From Hyphomicrobiales bacterium (GTDB lineage: Bacteria > Pseudomonadota > Alphaproteobacteria > Rhizobiales > Rhizobiaceae): a DNA stretch of 64,000 bases. How positions within the stretch are numbered: the first letter of the stretch is position 1; every line of letters starts with the position of its first letter. Below the pieces are notes generated by a model. That model saw nothing but the letters and a program-made list of their open reading frames with translations. It made no database searches and was not told the DNA's origin. This document shows, one piece after another, positions 8,657 to 17,304 of this stretch. Position numbers and translations under genes: made by a program. The stretch covers positions 1 to 64,000 of the forward strand of contig UBMP01000022.1 in the NCBI GenBank assembly GCA_900466575.1. Reading direction: 5' to 3'.

Positions 8657-10650
8657 TCAAGTCTTCTTCATTTTCCTCAATCTTGGTTGCCAATCGCGGC
8701 GAAATCGCCTGCCGTGTCATCCGCTCGGCGCAGGCGCTGGGTCTGCGAACGATCGCCGTCTATTCCGAAGCCGATCACGGTGCGCCGCATGTGGCGCTGG
8801 CGGACGAGGCGGTCCTGATCGGTCCCGGACCGGTGGGTGAAAGCTATCTCCGGCCGGAAAAGATCATCGAAGCCGCGCGGTTGAGCGGCGCTGAGGCGAT
8901 CCATCCGGGCTATGGCTTTCTCTCGGAAAATGCCGGTTTTGCTCAGGCCGTCGCTGCGGCCGGTCTCGTCTTCATCGGCCCGCCGATCGAGGCGATCCGG
9001 ATTATGGGCGACAAGGCCGGCGCGAAGCGCGCGATGATCGCCGCGGGCGTGCCCTGCGTTCCGGGCTATGAAGGCCTCGACCAGAATGACGCCACCTTCA
9101 TCGCCGAGGCGGAGCGGATCGGCTTCCCAGTCATGGTCAAGGCCTCTGCCGGGGGCGGCGGGCGCGGGATGCGGCTGGTCGAAGAGCCGGCGGAGCTGGC
9201 GGATGCGCTGACGCGAGCCCGGGCGGAAGCGCTCAGCGCCTTCGGTTCCGGAGACCTCATCCTCGAAAAGGCCGTGCAGCGGCCGCGTCATGTCGAAATC
9301 CAGGTCTTTGCCGATGCGCATGGCCATGTGATCCATCTGGGCGAACGCGATTGCTCGGTGCAGCGCCGGCACCAGAAGGTGGTCGAGGAGGCTCCTTCGC
9401 CGGTCGTCTCGCCCGAACTTCGCGCCCGCATGGGCAAGGCGGCGGTGGAGGCGGCGCGCGCGGTGGATTATCACGGGGCCGGCACGGTGGAATTCCTGCT
9501 GGATGAGCGGGGCGAATTCTATTTCCTCGAAATGAACACCCGGCTTCAGGTCGAGCATCCCGTGACGGAAATGGTGACCGGGCTCGATCTCGTCGCCCTG
9601 CAGATTGCCGTCGCGCAAGGCGAGCCGCTGCCGCTGAACCAGGACGACCTGCGGCTTGACGGCCACGCCATCGAGGTGCGGCTTTATGCCGAAGACCCGG
9701 CGGCCGGCTTCCTGCCCGTGACGGGCGAGATCGCGCTCTGGCAACCGGGAAGCGGCCCCGGCGTGCGCATCGATGCCGGCATCGTGACAGGACAGACAGT
9801 GTCGCCCTTCTACGATCCGATGCTCGCCAAGGTCATTGCGCATGGTCCAACGCGCGACGTTGCACGGCGGCGGCTCCTCGGTACGCTGAAGGAGACGGCG
9901 GTGCTGGGCCTTGCCACCAATGCCGAATTTCTGATCGACATTCTGGAGCGGCCCGACTTTGCCGAAGGCCGCGCGACGACCGCCTTTATCGGCGAGAACT
10001 ATCCGGATGGCGTCAAGGAGGCCGAGATCGACAGTCTCAGCCTCGCGATGGGCGGGGCGCTGAAGCTCCATCTCGAAAGCCGCAAGGCGCTTGCCGCCTC
10101 CACGCTGCCGGATGAAAGCCTGATCGGCTTCCAGTCCGCAGCACCGCTCTCGTCCCGTCTCGATGTGACGCTTGCCGGCAATCCTCGCCGCCTCTCCGGC
10201 CTCTGCGCCGGCAAGGTCTGGACGATTGCCGAGGGGAGCGATTGGCAGCATGCGATTGAGATTATCAGAGTTGAGGGACATGAGGCTGTGCTTCTGGCCG
10301 GCGGCAAGCGCCAGACCGTGGCATGGAGCGAGCGCCGCGACGGTGAACTCCTGCTCGCCATCGGTCCGCGCCGCTTTTCGCTGAAGCCGCATCGCCCGTG
10401 GGAGGATGCCGCAGCAGCAGCCGGCTCCGGCCGCGTCGTTGCCCCCATGCCGGGCCTTGTCGTTTCGGTTCTGGTCGAGCCGGGTCAGACGGTCGAGGCC
10501 GGCGCGCCGCTGGCGGTGCTGGAGGCGATGAAGATGCAGCATACGCTCAAAGCGCCCGCGCGCGGCACCGTCACCGAAATCCGCATCGCCCAGGGCCAGC
10601 AGCTCGCTGCCGGCGCGCTCATGGTTTCAATCGAGGAGGAGGCTGCATGA
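8653..10650 (+). CDS. Acyl-CoA carboxylase alpha subunit (biotin carboxylase + BCCP)
   Basis: A 665-residue biotin-dependent subunit that makes carboxybiotin from bicarbonate and ATP and pairs with the upstream carboxyltransferase. Domains in order: biotin carboxylase N-domain (ILVANRGEIACRVIRSAQAL, IHPGYGFLSENAGF), ATP-grasp (VMVKASAGGGGRGMRLV, EMNTRLQVEHPVTE), C-domain, a less conserved linking domain at about 470-580, and a C-terminal biotinyl domain with the biotinylated lysine in VLEAMKMQHTLKAP near residue 625. The layout and length match MCC/GCC alpha chains. It overlaps both neighbours by 4 bases, giving a tightly coupled operon. Confidence 0.93.
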   Translation: MIKSSSFSSILVANRGEIACRVIRSAQALGLRTIAVYSEADHGAPHVALADEAVLIGPGPVGESYLRPEKIIEAARLSGAEAIHPGYGFLSENAGFAQAVAAAGLVFIGPPIEAIRIMGDKAGAKRAMIAAGVPCVPGYEGLDQNDATFIAEAERIGFPVMVKASAGGGGRGMRLVEEPAELADALTRARAEALSAFGSGDLILEKAVQRPRHVEIQVFADAHGHVIHLGERDCSVQRRHQKVVEEAPSPVVSPELRARMGKAAVEAARAVDYHGAGTVEFLLDERGEFYFLEMNTRLQVEHPVTEMVTGLDLVALQIAVAQGEPLPLNQDDLRLDGHAIEVRLYAEDPAAGFLPVTGEIALWQPGSGPGVRIDAGIVTGQTVSPFYDPMLAKVIAHGPTRDVARRRLLGTLKETAVLGLATNAEFLIDILERPDFAEGRATTAFIGENYPDGVKEAEIDSLSLAMGGALKLHLESRKALAASTLPDESLIGFQSAAPLSSRLDVTLAGNPRRLSGLCAGKVWTIAEGSDWQHAIEIIRVEGHEAVLLAGGKRQTVAWSERRDGELLLAIGPRRFSLKPHRPWEDAAAAAGSGRVVAPMPGLVVSVLVEPGQTVEAGAPLAVLEAMKMQHTLKAPARGTVTEIRIAQGQQLAAGALMVSIEEEAA

Positions 10651-11447
10651 GCCTGAAGGAAGCCGCAGATTTTCGTGATGAAAGCCGTGTGCTCGCCGGC
10701 CTTCTCGAAGCGGAGAGCGAGGACACTTTCGCCAAGGCCACGCAGTTCAAGGGCTGGACCATCAACGATGTGCTCGTCCATCTGCATTTCTGGAACAAGG
10801 CCGTCGATCTCGCCGCCACGGATGAGACAGCCTTCAAGGCGATACTCAACCCGCTGATGGCCGCGCTGACCAAAGGCGGACTACGGGCTTATGAAAACGG
10901 GACGATCCCCGAGCGTGGCCGCGCCCTCTTCACGCTCTGGAAGGACACGGCGGAGGATGTCGCTACGCGCTTTGCCGAGATCGACCCCAAGCAGCGCATT
11001 CCCTGGGTCGGCCCCAGCATGTCGGCGCGCTCGGCGATCACGGCGCGGCAGATGGAAACCTGGGCGCATGGCTTCGAGGTGTTCGACCTGCTCGGCCGCG
11101 TCCGGCCGGAAAGCGACCGTATCCGTAATCTCGTCGTGCTCGGCATCAACACATTCGGCTGGTCGCATCAGGTTCACGGTTTGCCCGTGCCGCAGACCAT
11201 GCCGGAACTGAAACTGACCGCGCCGTCCGGTGAGGTCTGGACCTTCGGCAAGGCGGGCGCGGGGCGCATTTCCGGTCAGGCCGTCGACTTCGCCGCGGTC
11301 GTCACGCAGACGCGCGCGGTGGCCGATACCGCCCTCGTCATTGAAGGCGATGTGGCGCAGGCATGGATGGATCATGCCCAATGCTTTGCCGGCCCGCCGG
11401 AAAAGCCGCCCGTTGCCGGTGCGCGCCACCGCGCCGTTGTGAAGTGA
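10647..11447 (+). CDS. TIGR03084-like / maleylpyruvate isomerase-fold protein
   Basis: A 266-residue protein with an N-terminal DinB-like helical domain typical of the mycothiol-dependent maleylpyruvate isomerase N-domain superfamily. The segment WTINDVLVHLHFWNKAVDLA contains candidate metal-ligand histidines, and a second (ARQMETWAHGFEVFDLLG) a further one. TIGR03084-type members recur beside acyl-CoA carboxylases and ligases, but their reaction is not established. The ATG at 10647 overlaps the stop of the biotin carboxylase gene (ATGA), so it belongs to this operon. A role in processing a CoA-ester or hydroxy-acid intermediate is a guess. Confidence 0.65.
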   Translation: MSLKEAADFRDESRVLAGLLEAESEDTFAKATQFKGWTINDVLVHLHFWNKAVDLAATDETAFKAILNPLMAALTKGGLRAYENGTIPERGRALFTLWKDTAEDVATRFAEIDPKQRIPWVGPSMSARSAITARQMETWAHGFEVFDLLGRVRPESDRIRNLVVLGINTFGWSHQVHGLPVPQTMPELKLTAPSGEVWTFGKAGAGRISGQAVDFAAVVTQTRAVADTALVIEGDVAQAWMDHAQCFAGPPEKPPVAGARHRAVVK

Positions 11448-11461
11448 GATTGGAGCGTGAA

Positions 11462-12334
11462 ATGACTGTACCGGAAAAGGCCATCGTCACATGCGCGCTC
11501 AACGGCGTTCTGACCGATCCGAGCCTGCACAATATCGCGGTGACGCCGGCTGAATGCGCGGCCTCGGCACGGGAGGCCTATGACGCGGGCGCTGCGATCA
11601 TCCATATCCATTTCCGCAGGCAGGAACCGGGCAAGGGGCATCTGCCTTCCTGGGAGCCCGCCGTCGCGGGCGAGATCGTCGACGCGATCCGTGCGGTCTG
11701 TCCGGGCGTCATCATCAATGCCACGACGGGCGTTGTCGGGCCTGACTATCAGGGGCCGCTCGATGTCGTGCGCGCGCTGAAACCGGAAATCGCAGCCTGC
11801 AACGCAGGTACCCTGAACTATCTGAAGATTCGCTCCAATGGTGAATGGGCCTGGCCGCCCATGGTCTTCGACAATCCGCCCTCCAAGGTGCAGGACTTTC
11901 TTGATGTCATGGATGAGACGGGCACATTGCCGGAAATGGAGTGCTTCGACACCGGCATCATCCGCTCGGTGGCGATGTATATCGCCAACGGCATGCTCAA
12001 GCGCGCGCAGTACAATCTCGTGATGGGCGTCGCCTCAGGTATGCCAGTCGATGCGCGCCTGCTGCCGATCCTGACGGACTACCTGCAGGAGGGCGCACGC
12101 TGGCAGGCGACGCTGATTGGCCGGGAGGAGATCTGGCCGGTCCACGCCGCCGCCGCCCGGCTTGGCGGCATGCTGCGCACCGGGCTCGAGGATACGTTCT
12201 ACCTGCCCGACGGGTCGCGGGCGCGGGGCAATGGCGATCTCATCGAAGCCCTCGTCTCTACCGCCCGCAAGGAAGGTCGCGACATCGCCTCGCCGCAGGA
12301 GGCCCGCGCGATGCTGTTCGATGGACGTGCCTGA
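11462..12334 (+). CDS. Beta-keto acid cleavage enzyme (BKACE, DUF849)
   Basis: A 290-residue TIM-barrel protein. BKACE enzymes condense a beta-keto acid with acetyl-CoA and cleave it to acetoacetate plus a CoA ester, using zinc. Visible family marks are VTCALNGVLTD at the N-terminus, the metal motif IIHIHFR (HxH), ATTGVVG, AACNAGTLNYL and ECFDTGIIR. The frame is open upstream, but the ATG at 11462, 14 bases after the preceding stop, gives the usual length and N-terminus. In this operon it could do the C-C cleavage step that HMG-CoA-lyase-type enzymes do in liu/atu pathways. That replacement is inferred from the gene set. Confidence 0.85.
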   Translation: MTVPEKAIVTCALNGVLTDPSLHNIAVTPAECAASAREAYDAGAAIIHIHFRRQEPGKGHLPSWEPAVAGEIVDAIRAVCPGVIINATTGVVGPDYQGPLDVVRALKPEIAACNAGTLNYLKIRSNGEWAWPPMVFDNPPSKVQDFLDVMDETGTLPEMECFDTGIIRSVAMYIANGMLKRAQYNLVMGVASGMPVDARLLPILTDYLQEGARWQATLIGREEIWPVHAAAARLGGMLRTGLEDTFYLPDGSRARGNGDLIEALVSTARKEGRDIASPQEARAMLFDGRA

Positions 12335-12402
12335 CAGGCGTCGCATCTGATTTCGACGACACGGAAAGACAGAAACGCCGGTTATCACGAGGAGGACGTG
12401 CC

Positions 12403-14292
12403 ATGCCGATTGCATCGATGCGCGATATCGAAAGGCTGGAGGAGATGCCGGCCGAGGCTGTCTGGGCCAGAGGTTCGGTCTATGAACAAATTGCCCGGGT
12501 CGCGGAACGCAGCCCCGACAGGGTCGCGATCCGCGCGTTACAGAGCGGTGCCGCGGACACACCCGTCGAAACCGTCACTTATGGCGGGCTGCTGAGGCGC
12601 ATTCACGCGATGGCGCATCTGTTCCGCCAATGCGGAGTGGGACCGGGGGACGCCGTCTCCATGCTGCTTCCGACCGTGCCGGATGCTTTCGCGGCGATGA
12701 TTGGCGCGCATCTGGTCGGCCGGGCCAATCCGGTCAATTTCCTGCTGGAGCCAGCGCATCTCGCAGCATTGCTGAAAGCCGCCAAGGCAAAGGTTCTGCT
12801 GGTTCCGGACGCAAGTGTTCTTCCGGGCATCATCGACAAGCTGCCGGCCATTCTCGCCGCGCTGGACGCGCCGCTGCATGTCTTCCGTGTCGGTGGACCG
12901 GCGGGTGGGGCAGACGATGCCGTTCTCTCCATCGACGACGCCCTGTCGGGCCTGCCGCAGAGCCGGCCGGATTTCTGGCGCGCGCCGGCACGGGACGATG
13001 TCGCAGCCCTCTTCCACACCGGCGGAACAACGAGCACGCCGAAGCTCGCGGTTCACACCCATGGCGGGATCACGCATCATTGCTGGGCTCTTGCGTCCGC
13101 CTGGTGCGAGGGCGAAGACGAGGTCATGTTCAATGGCCTGCCGCCCTTTCATGTCGGCGGCGGTTATGCTGCGGGGTTGATGCCGCTCTCGCTCGGTGCC
13201 GAAATCGTGCTGATGACGCCGGGCGGTTTCCGCAACCGCGATGTGATTGCCAGCTTCTGGCGGCATGTCGAGCGTTTCCGTCCGACCGTCGTCGCCATGG
13301 TGCCGACGAGCTGGAGCGCCGTGATGAATGTCCCCATCGATAACGCGGACATTTCCTCGGTTCGGCTCTGCCACGCCGGCGGCGCGGCAATGCCGCTGGA
13401 AACGGCACATCAGGTGGAGCAGCGGCTCGGCCGGCAGATTGTCGAGGGTTGGGGCATGACCGAGCTTCATGGCTTCGGTGCGATGAACCCGGCAGGGGGC
13501 GAATCTCGCATCGGTTCCGTTGGCTTCCGTCTTCCGTTCACGGAAATTGTCGTCGCGAAGGTCGAGGGCGGTCGCATCGTGCATGTCTGCGAAGCGGACG
13601 AGGTTGGACATGTTCTCGTGCGTGGCGAACAGGTCTTCGGCGGTTATCTCGATGCGGCGCATAATGAGCGCGCCTGGTACGACCCGCTGCCCGGCGAGGT
13701 GCCCCCGGCCTGGTGCAAGGGTGGCCGCTGGTTCGACACGGGCGATCTGGGGCGCAAGGATACGGAAGGCTATCTCTGGCTCACCGGCCGATCGAAGGAC
13801 ATCATCATTCGCGGCGGTCACAATATCGATCCGCTGCTGATCGAGGAGGCGCTTTATCACCATCCCGCGGTTGAGCTTGCCGCCGCCATCGGTCAGCCGG
13901 ACGCTTATGCCGGCGAGCTACCCATGGCCTTTGTCCAACTGCGCGCCGGTCACGCGGTTGAGGCGGAGGCGCTGCGCTTATTTTGCAGCCAACAGATTGC
14001 CGAACGCGCAGCCGTGCCGGTCGCAGTCAGGGTCCTCTCTTCCATGCCGCTGACAGCAGTCGGCAAGATCTTCAAGCCAGCGCTCCGGGAGCAGGCCGCA
14101 GTCGAGGAGGTGCGTTCGTGGGCGAGCTGCCTTTTCGATGATGGTGTAACGGTCAAGGCACGAACCGACGTACGGCATGGGCTATTCGTGACGGTAGAGC
14201 CGCCGCCCGGAACATCCGCCGCGAAACTTGAAGCCCTCAAGCACCGCCTGGCGACCTATAGCTTTGCCAGCGACGTTGTCGGTGAGTTCTGA
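12403..14292 (+). CDS. Acyl-CoA synthetase (AMP-forming), large type
   Basis: A 629-residue ANL-family ligase, longer than the one at 3732 and resembling the roughly 630-residue bacterial acyl-CoA synthetases. Visible are the phosphate-binding loop FHTGGTTSTPKLAVHTHGG, GWGMTELHGFGAMNPAGG, the DTGDLGRKDTEGYLWLTGR hinge region, KDIIIRGGHNIDP, and the catalytic lysine in AVGKIFKPALR. The start at 12403 has GAGGAGG upstream, about 68 bases after the BKACE stop. It closes the plus-strand carboxylase operon. Two unrelated ligases in one locus suggest activation at two stages of a pathway or of two related acids. Confidence 0.87.
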   Translation: MPIASMRDIERLEEMPAEAVWARGSVYEQIARVAERSPDRVAIRALQSGAADTPVETVTYGGLLRRIHAMAHLFRQCGVGPGDAVSMLLPTVPDAFAAMIGAHLVGRANPVNFLLEPAHLAALLKAAKAKVLLVPDASVLPGIIDKLPAILAALDAPLHVFRVGGPAGGADDAVLSIDDALSGLPQSRPDFWRAPARDDVAALFHTGGTTSTPKLAVHTHGGITHHCWALASAWCEGEDEVMFNGLPPFHVGGGYAAGLMPLSLGAEIVLMTPGGFRNRDVIASFWRHVERFRPTVVAMVPTSWSAVMNVPIDNADISSVRLCHAGGAAMPLETAHQVEQRLGRQIVEGWGMTELHGFGAMNPAGGESRIGSVGFRLPFTEIVVAKVEGGRIVHVCEADEVGHVLVRGEQVFGGYLDAAHNERAWYDPLPGEVPPAWCKGGRWFDTGDLGRKDTEGYLWLTGRSKDIIIRGGHNIDPLLIEEALYHHPAVELAAAIGQPDAYAGELPMAFVQLRAGHAVEAEALRLFCSQQIAERAAVPVAVRVLSSMPLTAVGKIFKPALREQAAVEEVRSWASCLFDDGVTVKARTDVRHGLFVTVEPPPGTSAAKLEALKHRLATYSFASDVVGEF

Positions 14293-14555
14293 TGCTCAAT
14301 GCCGCCTTCCGGTTAAACGGCGCTGTTGCGATAGGCCTCCACCCATTGAACTGAGCGATGCTTGGCTGATGGACTCACGGGATCGGAGGCAAATCCGAAT
14401 GGGATTGCGTTCGAACTGCATCCCCGGCAACAATTTACAGGGCCAGCGATTGAGCTCTCTTCAAGGCGGTGACCGGGTGTCAGCAGCGGAAAACCATTCG
14501 AATTTCGCTACCGAGTGGGCGGGCCGTCTTCAAAGTAGCGCGCGTGGTTCTGACG
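14293..14555. other. Intergenic stretch between convergent operons, nothing recognised
   Basis: This is 263 bases between the acyl-CoA synthetase stop and the stop of the minus-strand sugar ATPase gene. Short frames are present but have no ribosome binding sites or family features. I see no convincing terminator hairpin. Confidence 0.4.
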
Positions 14556-15551
14556 CTAGCCGATTGCGCCCCTCTCGAACTTGTGTTCTTTCCCGGCGAC
14601 GGGCGATGCAAAAAGCGTCTCGCCGATAACCATCGGCGTGTCGCCGGGGCAGCGTGCCACGAGGTCCCCCAATCCGTCCACAGTCAGATGGGCGATCAAA
14701 TCTGCGCCGAGGCGCTCGATATGCCGCACGGTCCCGCGCCACTTGCCATCCGTTGCGGATAGAGAAATGTGCTCGGGCCGGATGCCATAGACCATGCAGC
14801 CTTCACGCGCGGCGGCGTCGCCGTCGTAAAGGTTCATCTTCGGCGACCCGATGAAGCCGGCGACGAAGGGGCTTGCGGGCTCGTTGTAGAGCGTCATCGG
14901 TGCGCCGACCTGCTCGATCCGGCCGCCGTTCAGCACCACGATCTTGTCCGCCATCGTCATCGCTTCGACCTGATCGTGCGTGACATAGATCATCGTCGCC
15001 TTCAGCTTGGCATGAAGGTCTGTCAGCTCCACGCGCATCTGCGAGCGCAGCGCTGCATCGAGATTGGAAAGGGGTTCGTCGAAGAGGAAGACCTTCGGAT
15101 CGCGGATGATGGCGCGGCCGATGGCGACGCGCTGTCGCTGGCCGCCTGAAAGCGCCTTGGGCTTGCGGTCGAGGAGATGCGACAGCTGCAGCGTTTCGGC
15201 GATCTTGCCGACCCGTTCCTCGATTTCGGCCTTGGGGCGCCGGGCGAGCGACAGGCCGAAGCCGATATTCTCGCGGACCGTCAGATGCGGGTAGAGCGCA
15301 TAGGACTGGAACACCATGGCGATGCCGCGTCGGGAGGGCTCGGCATAGGTGACGTCCTCACCGTCGATCAGGATGCGGCCCGAGGAGACGGTCTCGAGGC
15401 CCGAGATCATGCGCAGAAGCGTGGACTTGCCGCAGCCGGACGGCCCGACGAAAACGCAGAATTCGCCATCTTCGACCGTGAGGCTGATGCCCTTCATGAT
15501 GTCGACGCTGCCGAAGCTCTTGCAAATGTTTTCTAAGACGACGCGCGCCAT
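14556..15551 (-). CDS. Sugar ABC transporter ATPase (MsmK/UgpC type)
   Basis: A 331-residue ATPase of the carbohydrate CUT1 class. Walker A is GPSGCGKST near residue 40, the signature [15 protein letters not shown] near 135, Walker [14 protein letters not shown], and the switch histidine in YVTHDQ. The C-terminal part is the TOBE/OB regulatory domain. It energises the two permeases immediately upstream in transcription order. The operon is binding protein, permease, permease, ATPase, following the rhamnosidase gene on the same strand. Imported substrate is therefore probably a rhamnose-containing sugar, an inference from context. Confidence 0.92.
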   Translation of the reverse strand: MARVVLENICKSFGSVDIMKGISLTVEDGEFCVFVGPSGCGKSTLLRMISGLETVSSGRILIDGEDVTYAEPSRRGIAMVFQSYALYPHLTVRENIGFGLSLARRPKAEIEERVGKIAETLQLSHLLDRKPKALSGGQRQRVAIGRAIIRDPKVFLFDEPLSNLDAALRSQMRVELTDLHAKLKATMIYVTHDQVEAMTMADKIVVLNGGRIEQVGAPMTLYNEPASPFVAGFIGSPKMNLYDGDAAAREGCMVYGIRPEHISLSATDGKWRGTVRHIERLGADLIAHLTVDGLGDLVARCPGDTPMVIGETLFASPVAGKEHKFERGAIG

Positions 15552-15554
15552 GGC

Positions 15555-16382
15555 TTATCCTTTCACCGCGCCGGCGGTCATGCCTGCAACGATCTGCCTG
15601 TTGAAGAAGATGAAGACGATGAGGGGCGGGATCGTCACCAACAGGATGTTCATGAAGAGAAGATTGAATTCGGTCCCGAACTGGCTCTGGAAATTGTAGA
15701 GCGTGAGCTGGACGGTCACGTTTTCCCGGCCCGGCAGATAGTAGAGCGGGTTGGTGAAGTCGTTGAAGATGGCAATCGACTGCACGACGATGACCGTCAC
15801 CGTCACCGGCTTCAGGAGCGGCAGGATCACCCGGAAGAAGATCTGCCAGGGCTTTGCCCCGTCGATGATTGCCGCCTCATCGAGGTCGCGGGGGATGGTG
15901 GCGATGAAGCTGCGGAACAGAAGCACGGCGAAGGCGAGGCCGTAGGCGATCTGGATCAGCACCATGCCGGTCCGCGTCTTGAACAGATCCAGCCATTGCA
16001 GCACCCAGATGGTCGGCACGACCGCCGGCGGCACCATGAGGCCGATCATCACGCAGGCGAAGATCAGCGTGTTCCAGCGCGAGGGCCGCCGCTGCAGGAC
16101 ATAGCCGACCATGGCGCCGAAGAGGACAAGAAGCGCGACGGCCGCGACCGTGATGACCGTCGAATTGAAATAGGCGAGCAGCAGCATGTAGTCGCGTGCT
16201 GAAACCACGTCCATGAAGTTCTGCCAGAGCTGCCATTGCTGCGGCAGCGTGAAGGTCAGCAGCGAGGCATCCTGCTTGGTCTTGGCCGCCGTCAGGAAAA
16301 TGAACAGGAATGGCAGGACGAAGATGACGATGGTTGCCGCAAGGGCGGCAAGGCCGGTAAAGAGCTGGCGGCGGCTGTTCAT
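15555..16382 (-). CDS. Carbohydrate ABC transporter permease (MalG type)
   Basis: A 275-residue inner-membrane permease with six predicted hydrophobic segments, the first at residues 12-33. The EAA loop, which docks the ATPase, is DEAAIIDGAKPWQIFFRVILP near residue 190. The C-terminus (VAGMTAGAVKG) is the classic MalG-like ending. The long upstream extension of the open frame (to 17474) is a shadow of the neighbouring permease; the ATG at 16382 overlaps that gene's stop by 4 bases and gives the proper length. Confidence 0.9.
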   Translation of the reverse strand: MNSRRQLFTGLAALAATIVIFVLPFLFIFLTAAKTKQDASLLTFTLPQQWQLWQNFMDVVSARDYMLLLAYFNSTVITVAAVALLVLFGAMVGYVLQRRPSRWNTLIFACVMIGLMVPPAVVPTIWVLQWLDLFKTRTGMVLIQIAYGLAFAVLLFRSFIATIPRDLDEAAIIDGAKPWQIFFRVILPLLKPVTVTVIVVQSIAIFNDFTNPLYYLPGRENVTVQLTLYNFQSQFGTEFNLLFMNILLVTIPPLIVFIFFNRQIVAGMTAGAVKG

Positions 16383-17242
16383 AGCTCGACCTCCTTCCGG
16401 TTGAACCAGAGGGTCAGCGGCAGGATGATTACGGCGATCAGCGCGAAAAGGATGACGTTGCCGGCGGTCGAGAGGCCGTAGAAGCCCGCCTGATATTGCT
16501 TGTAGATGACGCTGGCCAGAACGTCGGAGGAAAAGCCCGGCCCGCCCCGGGTCATCGCCCAGATGAGATCGAAGCTGCGCAGGCCGCCGATGAGCGAGAG
16601 CGTCACCACCGTGACGGTGGCCGGCTTGACCAGCGGGACGGTCACACGGAAGAAAAGCTGCGTGCGCGTTGCGCCATCGATGCGGGCGGCTTCGTAATAT
16701 TCGGGGCTGATCGAGGCGAGGCCCGCGATGTAGATGACCGTGGCAAGCCCGATCCCTTTCCAGACATCGACGAGCACGACGGAATAGAGCGCCAGCGTCG
16801 GATCGGTCAGCCAGCCGGGACCATGAATGCCGATGGCCGCCAGCGCCACATTGATGATCCCGCGTGTGGGATGCATGAGCACGGTGAAGGTGATGCCGAC
16901 GCCGATGGTGGAGACGAGGACCGGAAAGAACATGACGGTCCTCAGGAACCCTTGTCCCCACAACCCCGATGTCAGCAGGACCGCCAGCAGCAGCCCCAGA
17001 ACGGTCTTGGCTGCCGATGTCGTCACCGCATAAATGACGGTGTTGAACAGGCCTTGGATGAGGAACGGTTCGCGGAAGAACTGGCGGTAGTTTTCGATGC
17101 CGATAAACTCGACCGAAAACAGGTCCCAGCGCGTCAGGCTGAACCAGAAGGAGGCAAGCGTCGGCACCAGAAACAGGACCGTGAAGATCACGGCCGCCGG
17201 CAGGATAAACCAGTAGGGATAGGGCGATTTGGTGCGGGACAT
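16379..17242 (-). CDS. Carbohydrate ABC transporter permease (MalF type)
   Basis: A 287-residue membrane permease. A short cytoplasmic N-terminus precedes a hydrophobic helix at about 11-30. The EAA loop is YEAARIDGATRTQLFFRVTVP near residue 195, followed by MTRGGPGFSSDVLASVIYKQ, a frequent feature of CUT1 MalF-type subunits. It forms the heterodimeric channel with the next gene, with which it overlaps by 4 bases. Confidence 0.9.
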   Translation of the reverse strand: MSRTKSPYPYWFILPAAVIFTVLFLVPTLASFWFSLTRWDLFSVEFIGIENYRQFFREPFLIQGLFNTVIYAVTTSAAKTVLGLLLAVLLTSGLWGQGFLRTVMFFPVLVSTIGVGITFTVLMHPTRGIINVALAAIGIHGPGWLTDPTLALYSVVLVDVWKGIGLATVIYIAGLASISPEYYEAARIDGATRTQLFFRVTVPLVKPATVTVVTLSLIGGLRSFDLIWAMTRGGPGFSSDVLASVIYKQYQAGFYGLSTAGNVILFALIAVIILPLTLWFNRKEVEL

Positions 17243-17261
17243 GTCGCTGCTCCGGATTAGG

Positions 17262-17289
17262 CCCCGCCCGGAGCGGTCTCCGGGCGGGG
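17262..17289 (-). terminator. 12-bp perfect hairpin between binding-protein and permease genes
   Basis: CCCCGCCCGGAG (17262-17273) pairs exactly with 17278-17289, with the 4-base loop CGGT. It sits 15 bases after the binding-protein stop and 19 bases before the permease start. There is no U-run, so it is more likely a partial terminator or a 3' mRNA stabiliser that keeps the binding protein more abundant than the permeases. Confidence 0.7.
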
Positions 17290-17304
17290 TTCACTGGTGG
17301 GAGG

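Noticed and set aside
8677-10542. Long minus-strand open frame opposite the biotin carboxylase gene
   Set aside because: It is antisense to a strongly conserved enzyme, has low-complexity Arg/His-rich composition and no ribosome binding site. Long antisense frames are common in GC-rich DNA.
11941-14292. A 783-residue acyl-CoA synthetase
   Set aside because: The first 154 residues are an out-of-frame reading of the BKACE gene. The start at 12403 has GAGGAGG and the usual length.
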